This document shows positions 24,584-37,000 of a stretch of DNA of 64,000 bases, one piece after another. The DNA is from Nectonema munidae (Eukaryota > Nematomorpha > Nectonematoida > Nectonematidae): the NCBI GenBank assembly GCA_030549495.1, contig JAUIRK010000949.1, positions 124,001 to 188,000 of the forward strand, read 5' to 3'. The notes beneath the pieces are model-generated. The model was not told the DNA's origin and ran no database searches. It saw only the letters and a program-made list of their open reading frames with translations. Every line of letters begins with the position of its first letter. The first letter of the stretch is position 1. Made by a program: the position numbers and the translations under genes.

Positions 24584-25004
24584 CTTATAAATTTAGGACT
24601 TTAGGTATGCGCTGAATACACTCTATTTTAAAGGATTGCTTGAATATTTGGTCTCCCGTGGCATTTCCAGACCAGTAATTTTGAAAATGGCAAAAAAAAT
24701 TCGCCCCCAATTATTTTTAGTATGTGCGCCCCTGAGACAATGTTCATATTTTTTTAGAACCTAGATGTAATATTTAATATACCTCATTCGGGGAGACGAT
24801 GTTAGAAAAGTTATTTTAAATAATATATTTGTCAAATAATCAAAATAAAATTCTGTAATCAAAGAATTGAAAAATGTTCAAATCAAAAAATATTTATTCT
24901 TTTTAAATATATCGCTGGCTCCCCTTACTTTTAGAATAGAGAGATAAACCTAGTCTTTAATAATTTTTTTTTAATATTAAGCCCCAAAATTTAATAGGTA
25001 GCGC

Positions 25005-25306
25005 CAGGGATGGACCGCGAGGGGGGTTTGGGGGATGCATACCCCCCCCCCCCCCCTTCACCAGCAATCTATTCAATAAAAATTAAGTTTGGAGTCCACC
25101 CTAAAATAGAAATCAAAATTGATGAAGTCATTGATCGATTTTCAAAGCAAAAAGGAAGAAGAAAAGACTTTGTAATATAATTTTAATCATTTATTTTACA
25201 TACGTTTTCAAATTTCTTCCCTAATAAAATGTGTAAAATATTTTGATAATATTAGTAACCCCCCCCCCCCCCCCCCCCCCACAAAAGATTTCTGGATCCC
25301 CGACTG
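25005..25306. mobile_element. hAT-type MITE, 302 bp, with 8-bp target duplication
   Basis: It begins CAGGGATGGACCGCG and ends GGATCCCCGACTG. The 8 bp on the left, GGTAGCGC (24997-25004), match GGTAGCGT (25307-25314) on the right at 7 of 8 positions. It carries two long runs of C (about 25041-25056 and 25259-25280). It sits in a copy of a repeat also seen uninterrupted at about 53100-53140. Confidence 0.75.
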
Positions 25307-25476
25307 GGTAGCGTGGGCTCTGTAATTTCCCCCTTCATATGCACGAAGAAAAGAGTAGTCAAAACACAGTGTGATATACAAATATACTGATAAGCATGTT
25401 AGATCGTAAAGCTGGTAGGGAGCCGTTAGTAACAACTAAAATGAGTTTCTTCTACTTTCGAATTTAGTTACGACAG

Positions 25477-27735
25477 CTAGGTGCTTTTTGTGTGTATCAA
25501 TAGCAGCCTTACTGTTTTGGCAACGTATATTACATTCTTCCAGTAGTAGAAAATCCAGACTGTGAAGACTGTATGCGACTTTTCAATGCGTTTGGTTCTC
25601 AGCTCTACGTATGCTTCTGACACAGAAGGATTCAAGATCTTGTCCACGAAACTCATCTTTGGCAGAAGAGCCATGTTTTAACTGGGCAGCTCATTTTGCA
25701 TGCGCTCAGAGATCTTATCCACGTGACATATGAGTGGGTCGCTTGATAGTCTCATTGAAATGTCTCCATTGTTGATATCAGGCAAATATCCTTTGAACTT
25801 GTCCCTCAAATGATCGATGTGAAGGATGGTTTCCTTCTTCAATGTACGTATATCACTCTAATGCTAGAAAAATTCTGTATTTCCTCTTTTCATTTGTGTT
25901 CCCCTAAGTTGGAGTTTTCCCTGAAAGGTTTGCCTGCATCAGTGTGCACAATCACGTTGCTCTTGTGACCTTGTACTTCCTTATTTAGTTCATTCAGAGT
26001 TTCAAAAATATCAGCAAGATAATCCATTCGTGATACAAAATGCTTTCTTGGTGAAGAAAAACACCACGTCCACCGTGTTGCTGTAACTCAAAAACAAATT
26101 TGTTTCTTCCCGCATTTCAAATACACGGACCCGCATGTTTCATTTTGAAAGCCAACGCACTACTGTATCAAATAAAAAAAGAGTAAGTTCAAAATCCATG
26201 TCCAGGCAGAAGCAGTTGTGGCATATTGTACGTTGCGTTTCGAAATTACGGTACGATACAATAGCTTTTTTGATAAAATTACGGTCGAAATTACGTACGA
26301 AAAACAATTGAAATACGAATTTTGTTACAATTTTTTTTTATAGAACTTCCTTAACTTTTTATTCAGCACTCGCCATACATTACACTCGAGCATACACGTC
26401 ATACAAACAAAGCCAAACACTTGTACACTTTTTTTCTTTCGACGCGTACATATACACTTCTTCTCGAGATGGTGTGCTGTGATGTCAGAGCCACATCCAC
26501 ATCCTCCTATATCCATTATATATTGCTGCATTAGTGAGAATGATTTCTATATTACTTTTTGTCAGATAAAAGGAAGGCAATGCAGCAATCACCATTTGCA
26601 TTGTAACAAAGGGTCATCGATTTCAAGAGAAAAAGAAAGGAAGTTGGAAAATTTGATGTGGTTAATAGGATTAATAAATCTTAAGATCTTTTTCAACGCT
26701 GGCTCAATGAAAATGCTAGTTTGAAAAGATTGGCTGATATTGTTTTATCATTACCGGTTACTCAAGCCAATGTTTAACGTATATTTTTGCCTTAAAAATG
26801 CATAGATTGAAATTAAAAGAAGATATAGTTGAAGATATTCTTCTTTTATTTTTATTTTCCAAATTTTGATTCCAAATATCGTATTTTTTTATTCCTATAC
26901 GATTTTACGTTTCTAAAAAAATTAGGTTAAAAAATACAAAATTTATTTTCGTATCATAACTTCTGCCACCACTTGCCAGAAGAGTAGTGTGTTCAAATTT
27001 CTTCATATCGTTACCTATGTTTAAGATGGCGGTCAATCCAGATGTACGTTTTTTGGAATTATCGTTGAGCTAGAGTTCCTCTGTGTATCATGCCATGTGT
27101 TCCTTTCAAACCAGATTGCGTATGCTTCACAAGAAGTATGAATCCTGATCATGGAGCAAGGATATTATGAATACCATCTGTGCAGTTTGCTTTAACTCAG
27201 TTCCACTTGAAAGAAATCTGCAACTACTGCCATTAAATCAATTGGTTTGTTTTCATCTCTAAAGTTTTAAAAAAAAAGAACTCTTGTTCAATTCCCTTAT
27301 TAGTAATGAAGCGGCTGAGAACAAACAGTTTTTCAATGTTGCCGATATCATTAGATTCTTCAATTTGAAGAGGGAAAAGTGAAACATTACATTTGACACG
27401 ACATTTTAGTCAATGTTTTCAGATTCGGTAATTTTGTTCCTGATGGTGTTGTTGGACAAAGGGATCTCTTCTCAGGCGTAGAAAAAAAAGTGATCCCGTT
27501 TCGTTTCACGAAACACAGAATCAACCGTTTTAGGAGCACGATTTTGAAGATTAATCATCTGATTTCATTTGTTGTTAAAACTGTCGTCACACTCGTCATC
27601 AAAGGGCATTTTGAAAATTCAGGCACAACCAATCCAAATGACAGATCTAAATGAGGAGTTGGGATTGGGGGATCTACCCCCAAAACTCCATTACCCAACG
27701 GTATCTGTAAAAAATGTAATCCCCCACCCCTAAAT
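25477..27735 (-). pseudogene. hAT transposase fossil (SCAND3/ZBED5-like), split by an insertion
   Basis: Reading leftwards from about 27600, decayed frames give hAT blocks in order: a CTDG block with HTQSGLKGTHGMIHRGTLA near 27200-27080 (compare the family's CTDGA...THCxIHRxALA), then beyond an insertion DMDFEL..VVRWLSK..MRVRVFEMREETNLFL near 26200-26080 (compare [21 protein letters not shown]..L.RVFELRxE), and later KMSFVDKILNPSVSEAYVEL near 25640. Many stops and frame changes occur. A GGGGTGGGGGATTAC-like end lies near 27715-27735 and may be the 5' terminus. It is an inactive plain DNA transposon. Confidence 0.65.
26219..26967. mobile_element. AT-rich insertion inside the hAT fossil, probable hAT-type MITE
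   Basis: The hAT reading is interrupted here by about 750 bp. The borders read TGGCATATTG and, inverted, GGCAGAAGTT; flanking 8-mers AGCAGTTG (26211-26218) and ACCACTTG (26968-26975) agree at 6 of 8 positions. Inside, words such as GAAATTACGGTACGA near the left and TACGATTTTACG near the right form subterminal inverted repeats. No coding capacity is apparent. Confidence 0.5.
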
Positions 27736-27739
27736 GATA

Positions 27740-30590
27740 CGAGAAATGTAAGAATGCTTTGGAAGGATCTATATTTCTTTTATATTTAGAGTTGGAAATC
27801 ACTTATTAAAATATATAATGTCATTTGTAAGGTTGTCTATGTTTAATTAATATGGCTCATTTATGCATATACTCCTATTAAGACGATTTCTTGATTGCAA
27901 TGTAGTCTGCTTTATCTCGAATAAAATCGGTTAAACACTTGACACTTAAACATTTTGAAAATGAATTATTATTATTACATGATAGTGAAAATGAAAATAA
28001 TTATTGTGGAAAATGAGAAAAAAGGATGATTTGGAGGAGTTTATAAAAAAAATTGATGAACGAGATTATAAAAAGAAATAAAGCCTACATCAGAATGAGT
28101 ATATACTTAAATCAAAAATAAGAAACAAACCTGATAAAAATAAATTTTTTCAAGCAGAATTCTACATTTACCCGTTGAAGGACTAGTATGACACGAGTGT
28201 CCCTAGAAATGAAAGTCGTCTCATTAAATATATGAAATTGGATTAAAGAAGAAGGATATTTCATCTTGATGCCCTTTCTTTATATCCTAGCGTACACAAC
28301 TGTTTATCGTTAAAATATATGCACCAATCATATCGTGTTAGTTCTTTTTACTTTTAGACTTAAAAAGTAATGTAATAATCGTTTGATACACTTTTTATTC
28401 CAATTTCCCTAACCTATCTATATACCTGTATTATTAAGTTTGTGCGCTTTGGAGTGTTTTTCAAATTTTGAAGGCCGGCATTAAAGATAGGTACAAGGTA
28501 GCGTTAATGGACCAATCTTAAATCATCTTGGGGTAATCAGCACACTAAGGAAAAATGATGATGGCCACTATTGACGTACTAGATTCCAAGTTTACTGTAT
28601 AAAACGATTTCATCTATCTTCATCATTGGAGTAGTGATGATGATTGAATCAAGTTAGCTTTAGTATTAAAGTGGGTGGCACGACACATCACTTTTTGCAG
28701 ATTCAGTGTGAAAGAGAGAGGAGAGAGCTAATAATTCCCTTAAAGCGTCATCACGTGGATGCTCTAAGAGGATAGTAGAAGTGATAATATATATAATCAC
28801 TTTTGTTGATTCACTTCTGCAATTTCATTTTTTGTGAAGTATTGTTTTCTCTCAATATAAGTAAAATTTAATTTACTTCATCGATACCACTCAATGCCAG
28901 TATATTTAATTGTATTGTTAATAATGTGGTTAAAGTAGACTGCTCGTTTTTTTTATTGAAGTTTACTGATTGATGCAGAAGTAGTCTTTTATTCCAGCCC
29001 CTAGTTATTGATTCTCTTTACTACAATATTCAGTTCACGTTCTTAAAAGCAGACAGTCTTGTTTCGACGAAACTCTGCTCTTAACGTAAGAATTTCACGA
29101 TTATAAAACTTCAACCAAAATATGCAGAAATCAAATTATGCTTCAATGAAAAATAAGATTCGATTATTATCTTCCAGCTAACATTTGTATTTGAGCTTTT
29201 ATGCTTTAAGACATTTGTATGGAAAAGTTAAATTGTTAGACTTTTGAAAAGTATTGTTTTTTGATGGTATTTGTTAAAATGTAACGTTTATGCCACAATA
29301 AAATGTCAAATTTCAATTTGAGTCAACTACTAACAAGTCGAGTTGTTTGCTTTATTAGATGCCTATTGAATTCTTAACATCTAAAATCATACTTCCTGTA
29401 AAACGACTTACAAATCTAACAAACAATGAAGCTTATTGCATATAATTTGTATCATTATTAAAAAAATCTTTCAAAGTTTTTTGATCCCCTGATGACGTAA
29501 CAGATGTAGCCTGGTGCGTATATCAATATCCAGGCGTATTCTTGTGGAGCGTAACATAAAATATTTTATATGATGTCACATATTATACTAATCATTACAA
29601 ACGGCTGTTTTACGTTTCAATCTTGTGCTAGAAAATTTAGTCACATATGGGGTAACGGATACACATTTTTTTGGAAAATACTCAAAAAATAATCAAATTT
29701 TTGCTTTGATTGGAAAATCTAAGTATAGAAATTAAAATATTTTCAAAACTTGTTTTATCTTTAGCCTAGACTAGACCATGATCCATTTTGATATTTCTAT
29801 TACGAATTGCTACATTTGACAATTTTGAAGATATTTTCTAAACAAATAGATCTTTTTTCAAGTTTTAGTTTATTGATTATTAATTTTTATTTATTTAAAC
29901 TCTTTAAAATTATAATTGGTATACAAAATGTTTTTTTCTTTTCTTGCGTCGTTACCATGTCATATCATTAAGCACTTATAAAAAAATTATTCAGAAATAA
30001 GATCCTTATAAACTTTTATGTTTTTTAATTATTTTTATTGTTTTTTCTAATTACCTGCTTTTATAATCATGGAAAAGGTGTTAGTGGATTAAACCAAAAT
30101 TAAGAAAAACACACTTATAGACGCAAAACCACGATAATACTTACCTTACCTTCCTTCATGAAGATTTATTAGTGGTTTTTGTTCTATTTTATGAACTGTT
30201 GCAAAACGTAGCATAAATACTACAAGCGATACAGATTTTCTCAGTTTTATTTGGAGTTAAACTTTTTCAGACTTTTTAGTGGAATTAATGTTATAAACTA
30301 AAATACAGTATTTTTTGGTGATTAATTACTCTAGAATGTCTTAAAAATTTTTTCGATGGGATTCAAATTTATCAAGACAATATTTTCAGAATTTTGAATG
30401 TAATTTATGTTGTAAGCCAGGTAACAGTGCTTTTGGCTGAATAATTGCACGAAAATGTATGAAAAAGCTTATCGCTTATAGAATTGAGAAAATTTGTGTG
30501 CTTTTTGTATTTCTGCTATTTTTGCAACTGTTTTTTACAATAATTGAGCCCAAATATAAAATAATACATGGTAGTGTAGTATTTACTAAC
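27740..30590. other. Non-coding DNA
   Basis: No exon is supported. A less AT-rich stretch at 28660-28790 and a TATACCTGTATTATTAAGTT word at about 28420-28440 (similar to 36015-36035) are the only notable points. Confidence 0.35.
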
Positions 30591-30599
30591 ACACAATCA

Positions 30600-30690
30600 A
30601 AATCTTCAACGTTTTTGCCTCGACTGGGATTTGAACCCCCGATCTCTGAATGTCGTATCCAGCGTGCTCAATCACACAGTTCGGTGAATT
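30600..30690 (-). mobile_element. tRNA-derived SINE-like fragment
   Basis: On the minus strand, GATTGAGCACG (A-box-like) is followed about 35 bases later by GGGGTTCAAATCCC (B box, 30625-30638). The T-stem is only partly paired and no acceptor stem forms, so this is not an intact tRNA gene. Neither of the other two SINE families in the window matches it well. Confidence 0.35.
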
Positions 30691-31715
30691 TTAACTTTAA
30701 AGAACACACACACACCACAAAACGTGCTTTTACGACATAAAATGGAAAGGCAGGGAGGAGTTCAGACACTCTCCGTGACAAAGAGGGAAGTTTGAGCGCA
30801 TTTTTCTTAATTTATTCGAAGACACATCATTCCACGCATACAGACAGCGTTTAGTTTCATGGTTTGGTTGGCGCTTCAACAGCGCACACGTAGATAGATG
30901 GACGTGTGTGCACTCTATTTAATTAATTTTTTTGTTGTTTTGTGCGAAATAATGTGAAATCTTTTTGCTGGCAGCGTGGATGGAAAGATAGGAGAAGAGG
31001 ATTTGCTTTTTTTACTCTCACATTTATTACTACTCTTTCGCTCGAACTATATCGTCTAATGGTAGTGACCTTGGGGATGCTCTTATTTTGCTAAGCAGCT
31101 GCACCTTGCAAAGAATCTTGATTAATGTGTTCTCTTTCTGACATATATTCGTGGCACTCATGATATCTTCTTTTCTTTGTATTGATTTCACGTTTAAAAT
31201 TTATTTTCTTCGTTATAAAAAAGTTTTATACTTTGGAGATTCTCTCTGTCGATAACATTTCTTCCCTGAAAATTGCTGTGCCTTTTTGGAGGAATAAATG
31301 CCAAAATTCATTAAATTTTTTAAATTCCTTAAATATGATGCACAACAAAAAATTTTAAAGATAGGTTAGAATTTTCGAAACTAAAATTGAACATTTGCAG
31401 CACTAAAGAAATACCTATTCCTCCAAAATCAATTAACTGCTTCACTGTTGTGTTCGGTGAACAGAGTTTTTGAAAATATTCGTATTTTTGAATCTGTATT
31501 TATTTTGGATTGCACATCAGAACCCAGGAAAAGCGTACAGCATTAAATAATTTGATATAAAACCTACCTTTAAAATTAAGGAACCGTGTTCTTCTTCTAG
31601 AAGGAATAATGAGGGATCAAATGGGTTAATGTGTTTTTCGCTAAAAAATCTATCAATTCTTTGCCATTTGTTACTAACTATGAAAGAAATTGCTAGTATA
31701 GCATACACATGTATG

Positions 31716-32172
31716 CAGGGCCGGTTGCAAGCCGATTTGACCGATGTTATAAAATTAAGCCCCGTGCCTTGAAGGGGCCCCACCCCTGTGGGCCAACGTA
31801 AAATGAAAAGTGAGATGATCTTTTTCATAATATTAATTTATTTTGCATGAGGAATTAGTAAATTATCGTTATGTCATCTCCCTTAGCAATGGCAAATTTT
31901 TCCATTTTCAATGCGAAGTGGGAAAAATATGGCGCATTTTTTTCTTACTTTTTTAAACATTTAAGTTTTCTACAGCTTCATATTTCAAAATGCCTTGCAT
32001 GTATGTGATATTTTTTGAAGGCTTTTTTGAAGAGGTGTAATTCTTCATAAGATTTGAAACTAAAATTTCTATAAGGGATACGTTGCCTCACGCTATCCGC
32101 CACTTTTTAATTGGCGTTCTTTCATCTAATCAAAGAATATTCTTGAATAACTGATCAAATCTACGACTGGGC
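31716..32172. mobile_element. Possible DNA transposon remnant with CAGGGCCGG end
   Basis: CAGGGCCGGTTGCAAGCC at the left looks like a hAT-type terminus, and GACTGGGCCA at about 32166-32175 could be its partner. The inverted match is short, no duplication is clear and the inside has no transposase. Confidence 0.3.
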
Positions 32173-32892
32173 CATCCATGGGCGGATATGTAGAAGAGGC
32201 TGTTGGGGGTTGCGGTCCCCAGAATTATTTTGCAGGTATTGAGATTAAAGTGTTTTATATATTTAATTTCATTTTTGAATAAAAGTTAAGAAAAGTTCAT
32301 TTTGATTAAAAAGGTTGTTTATGCCGGTTTTATAAGCAGATCCTTGAGCACCTAAATTTTGTCTTTAGAAATAAACTTCGACTTTTACACTCCCAACAGT
32401 CTGGTAAAAAATAAAAAATTGTGAACAATTTATTTTTTTGTAAAAAATATTTTCTATTTTTGTAAGTCAAATCAATCAATTTTTTTGTCTTATGTAAAAT
32501 AGAATCGACTTATACAAAGATACTTAATTATAAGAAGAATTATTTAATGTAAATTCAATATTAAAATAAATGTAAAGAGTTAATTTATAAAAGAAAATCA
32601 AATTAATTGAAAAACTAATAATATTTTCATTATGTACTTCTTGGTATTTATAAGATTAGGAACCGCTGCGTAATTAGTTAAAAAATTTAAGTAAGGCAAT
32701 TTTAAAAAGGTTAAGTTAAAATTTTTGAAATAAAAACAAATTTATATATAAAAAAGGAAGAATGAATAATAGATTGAAAGAAAATTTTTATAATTAATAC
32801 AATTGTAAATACAATTTTTCCTTTAATTTAACATATGTGTGCGTATATATATAAGCATCCTTAAAATTATATATTAAGTTTGAGTGTTCTAT

Positions 32893-32976
32893 GTGACGTT
32901 CACAGTCCATCCTTACGGATATGATTGTCCTGATCAGAATGCTGTGTCCAGGATCGACCTGCACTTTCCATCCCAC
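32893..32976 (-). repeat. Small structured repeat, copy 1
   Basis: Reading the minus strand, AGTGGGATGGAAAGT is followed by a hairpin (GTGCAG..CTGGAC, five of six pairs), CAGCATTC, and a second hairpin ATCC-GTAA-GGAT, then ATGG. The same order with different loops occurs at 58181-58262. Both copies keep the ATCC/GGAT stem with a GNRA-type loop. It may be an RNA-derived repeat; no known RNA family was recognised. Confidence 0.5.
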
Positions 32977-34010
32977 TAATAACCCGCATTTCGTCATTTT
33001 TTCTCCATAGATTATACCTATTGATATAATTAATCTACAAGAATCTATATATAAAATACAACTTAGTGGAAGATACAAACGCACCCAATTCGCAAAACAA
33101 CCTTAATATCTGTGGTTTATTTTGATCAGAGCACTACCTAATCTTAAAAACCTTTGAATCCTTCATGGAAAAAACCAGAGAGCTTAAAAGCATCTTGACT
33201 TTTTATTAATATACTATATGATGCTAAAACTAAAACAGTAAAACACTATAAAATATAGTCAAATGAAAGTTAGGTCAATTTATTAGTTACGTTTACTAGA
33301 TTTTATGACAAATGTTCGTGGCAAAAAGTGCTTCGGTACGATATCCTAAATGTGCTTAGACCATTGGAACACCAATGTCCCATAAAATAAATATCTCCAG
33401 CTTTAAATAAATAAATACCACTTGAAAAAAAGATAAGCAGACGATTAGTTATTATTTGTTATTGATTCCTAAATTTGCGTCTGACAAAAAATGAAAGTAG
33501 TAAATGTTTAGACAAGTACTTTTTTAATTTTGGTGTCCAGTAAGCAGAGAAGAGATAATAATAAAACGTCATACGATACAAACACACGACGATAAGGTTT
33601 CTTTGCTTATTTCAAGCATTGGCTGAATGCGAGAAGTCCCCATGGAAAAAACGATTAAGAATTCTTGGTGCCATCTAACATTTCAAATGAGAGTATTGTC
33701 GCACTTCTTAAGAAGCGAATTTGGAATGATGTTCAGCATATTCAGGCACTCAGTCCTTCTTTCTTGTGTGAAATCGATACATTTCTCTAAACCAACCACA
33801 TCCATCCCCTTTTCTTTCTTTCTTGCTTGCAGATATCTCTTTCTCCACATCTAAAACGAGTACCATGAAAAAGTATTATACACCTTCATATCTATCATTG
33901 TGAATCCATCACCCCTTCGTTGAAATGCTGTATTATAAAGAAGTTTGTTATGCCATTTTTAGTAATATCCCTTTTTCGCATTTAGAAAAATAAACGAACG
34001 AACACACAAA

Positions 34011-34072
34011 ATGTCTTCCAAGGATGATGGTGGCTTCGACAAAAAGTACGTCAAAAAGGAGAAGCTTGGATC
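34011..34072 (+). CDS. MLCK-like kinase, coding exon 1
   Basis: It contains the start codon and residues 1-20 plus two bases of Ser 21 (..YVKKEKLGS). An acceptor-like TTTTTCGCATTTAG ends at 33985, so a 5' untranslated exon probably precedes it. The donor is GTAATT at 34073. The Met context AAAATGTC and the immediate run into the glycine loop support this start. Confidence 0.85.
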
Positions 34073-37000
34073 GTAATTGAATTTTTTATCTACCACCTTG
34101 TTTATTCGCACAAAACTTCTTTTTTTTTAATTTAAAAATTCCAATTTAACAACAATTTTGCTTCGCCTACATCAAACACCAGCGCTGCACTAGAATACTT
34201 TGATAAATTTAGATTTTTGTGGTTACATTTTTTACTTCTAGATTTTCTTAACACTCAATTTTTAAGTCATGGATTCGCATCTGATGAAATAATCCATGGG
34301 GCATTTTTTTAAAAATTGCAATTATATATTTGCGGTTATTCATTACTAAGTTAAATTTGATAATCCTATTTTGTCTTTTAGCAATTCTATTTTGTATTTT
34401 AGAAAGACGAAATAGAATAGAAAAAAGACAAAATAAATTTTACAAATAGAAAAATAAGAGCATCCAGTCCCAAAAGGACGCTGAGAAGTGAACGAACTTT
34501 CCATAAATAAAAGGTCGGAACATCGCGTTTCGCTTATCCGAACAATCGATATGTCCACCTTATCATCGTGGCCAAAAGCGGGTACTGCGACATTCCTTTC
34601 GTAACCTAAAATACCCTAAAATAATTCCAAACACACAACTACACGTATTCTTCATTTTTTTCTACCTTAACCCATTTGATCCAGAAAGAACAGACGATTT
34701 TAATGATTTGATATAAAACTATCTTACCGGTTATTGACGACAGTCGACACCGACGTATGTCGACTTTACAAAAATAAAATCGTCTGCATTTTTTAATGCT
34801 TTTAATACAAATCTTCCGCTTCACATTAGATATCGTCTGATTATCATGGTTTTTAATGGGTTGACCCATTTGATCCGAGAAAGCAGACCAACATTAAGTG
34901 ATTTGATATAAAAAAAACATTAGATCTCCGGAAAAGTAGACGACATTAACTAATTTGATGTAAAACTACCTAGGCCCAATTGAATCCTGACAAAGCAGAC
35001 GACATTCTACCATTTTTAAAATCTAGAAATTGTCTGCATCTTTTAAAAATGATGCTGGGATTTAATGAGTTCCTAGCTAAAAATTATATTATAAAGTAAA
35101 GGTAAATCTACCTTGGGGTGTTTTTATCGAGAAGGCACACTTGCACCGCTTGTATCGAACTATGATGAAAGCAGGACTGATGGGGAATCGAACCCAAGAC
35201 CTTGAGTTATCGAAACCCAATATCTAACCAACCTTACTCACGCCCATCTATGATACATTGACACCTGTATTAAGAGACCACTTAAGGCAACCATCAAAAC
35301 TTATCTTTGATAGCAGCCTACCGCTCTAGTAAGTTCACCCGGGCTTATTTGGTAAGAATTGAAACTGATTGCTATAAACAGAACAGCTTAATAGAGGTGT
35401 TCTTTAAACCAGTTTGAATACATAATAGAGAAAGAGAGAGATTAAATTATTTCAAAATAATATTGAGTAAACAAAATAAATACTGTAGTTCACAAGATAG
35501 AAATTGTATGATATAAATTCAATAAACAGATTCTAATATTGTGAAACATTCTAACATTAGTTTGATTGATTCAGGCCAAAAGAACGCTTGGAAATATCCA
35601 TGTAAGGTTGCGTACAGTTTTGTAATACATCAAAAAAAATTTTTTCCTATATGGTCATTGCTAACTTTTAATATTTTCGTTTTTTATAGATTTCCTTCAT
35701 TGTAGCTGCTTATTTACCAAAACAATATCTTATTTTTGTTTTACACATATGGATAATTACGGTTTATGCCTAAAATTTTGTGGATTAATCTCGTGGATGG
35801 TGTAGCTAACAGGGGTTAAAATTCAATGGAAATGGAATAATGTTTACTAAACCTTGCCTCTTTATTTTCCATACGTATATACATGGCCGTTAATAAGGAG
35901 CCCTCGTGATTTATTTTGCCGGCCTCTACCTGGAACTCACTTGAAAGATACAAATGTATACTCTCCATTAAAATCAGCTTCCCCTACTGTCTGGTGACAG
36001 TGCTGCTTATATATACCTATATTATTCAGTTTTCAGCGTTCCGGAGTAATGTTACAACTTTAAGGAACTGGGAAATTAACATGTGAGTCGCGTAGCACTT
36101 ATGCTGGCTACGCCGCAGTCGTGAAATAAAGATTGAAGTTTAACCTTTTGCTTTTTAATGACCTTTAGACTGTGTAAATAGTTTCTATTAAAACATTAAG
36201 GCATTCATTTAGTCAGTCTACACACCTTCTTTTGCAATTAGCAACTATTTTGTGGATATTTCAAATGATGACGACATCATCATAACTCATTGAAAAGTGA
36301 ATCTTTTAATGTTTGCTAACTTTAGAGGTCATTTCAATTTTTTAAAAAACTATAAAAACCTAAAAATTGTATTAAAAAACCCGATGTTTATTAAAAAAAT
36401 AATTTCTTTTAATATTTTTTACAAATTTTGAGGGTGTATACTCTCATAAATATTTACCCTGCCTTTTGACTCACCAGCAAATTTGTAAGATCTTCCGGCA
36501 CTACCTTTCTCGCATGCAAGCATTTTAAAGGGAGTTTGGTTTGAACGCATTTCCATTTTGCAGTCAACCCACTAAAAAATTTACTATGAAATATTTTACA
36601 AACGCTTTTTAAAGTTTTTCTCTTTGCACTCAAAATCATTTTACTTTTTCTCCGTAAAGGATAGCGCGGCGTCTCTTTAAAATAATAAGAATGGTTTTAG
36701 GTGATTTTTGTTATTGAAGAAAAATTTGTCTTGACATATTAAGCTTGTTGATTCATCAAGCATGTAATTAATCAATCATTTTATATTGTGAACTTTTTAT
36801 TACCCATATCATCAGTCTAGGAATTAATTAATTTGTATAAATCAAATGTATTGACATTCTCAAAATCATTTTAATCTCTACATGTCATCTTGTAACTTGC
36901 TAAGCCCTACAAAGCAAGATTTTTACGAAATTTAACACTATAATGTAATAATTTCATCTCATCATCATGGTGTAGAATTTGTTTAAGTAGAGAAAAAATC

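Noticed and set aside
25208-25435. 75-codon minus-strand frame with a poly-Gly run
   Set aside because: The Gly run is the C homopolymer of the hAT-type MITE read in one frame.
30600-30690. Functional tRNA gene on the minus strand
   Set aside because: A and B boxes are present, but the T-stem is only partly paired and no acceptor stem forms; a SINE fragment fits better.
36454-36639. 61-codon minus-strand frame with a GTGAGT donor-like site near its end
   Set aside because: It lies in kinase intron 1 with no recognisable motif and no partner exon; kept out as probably chance.
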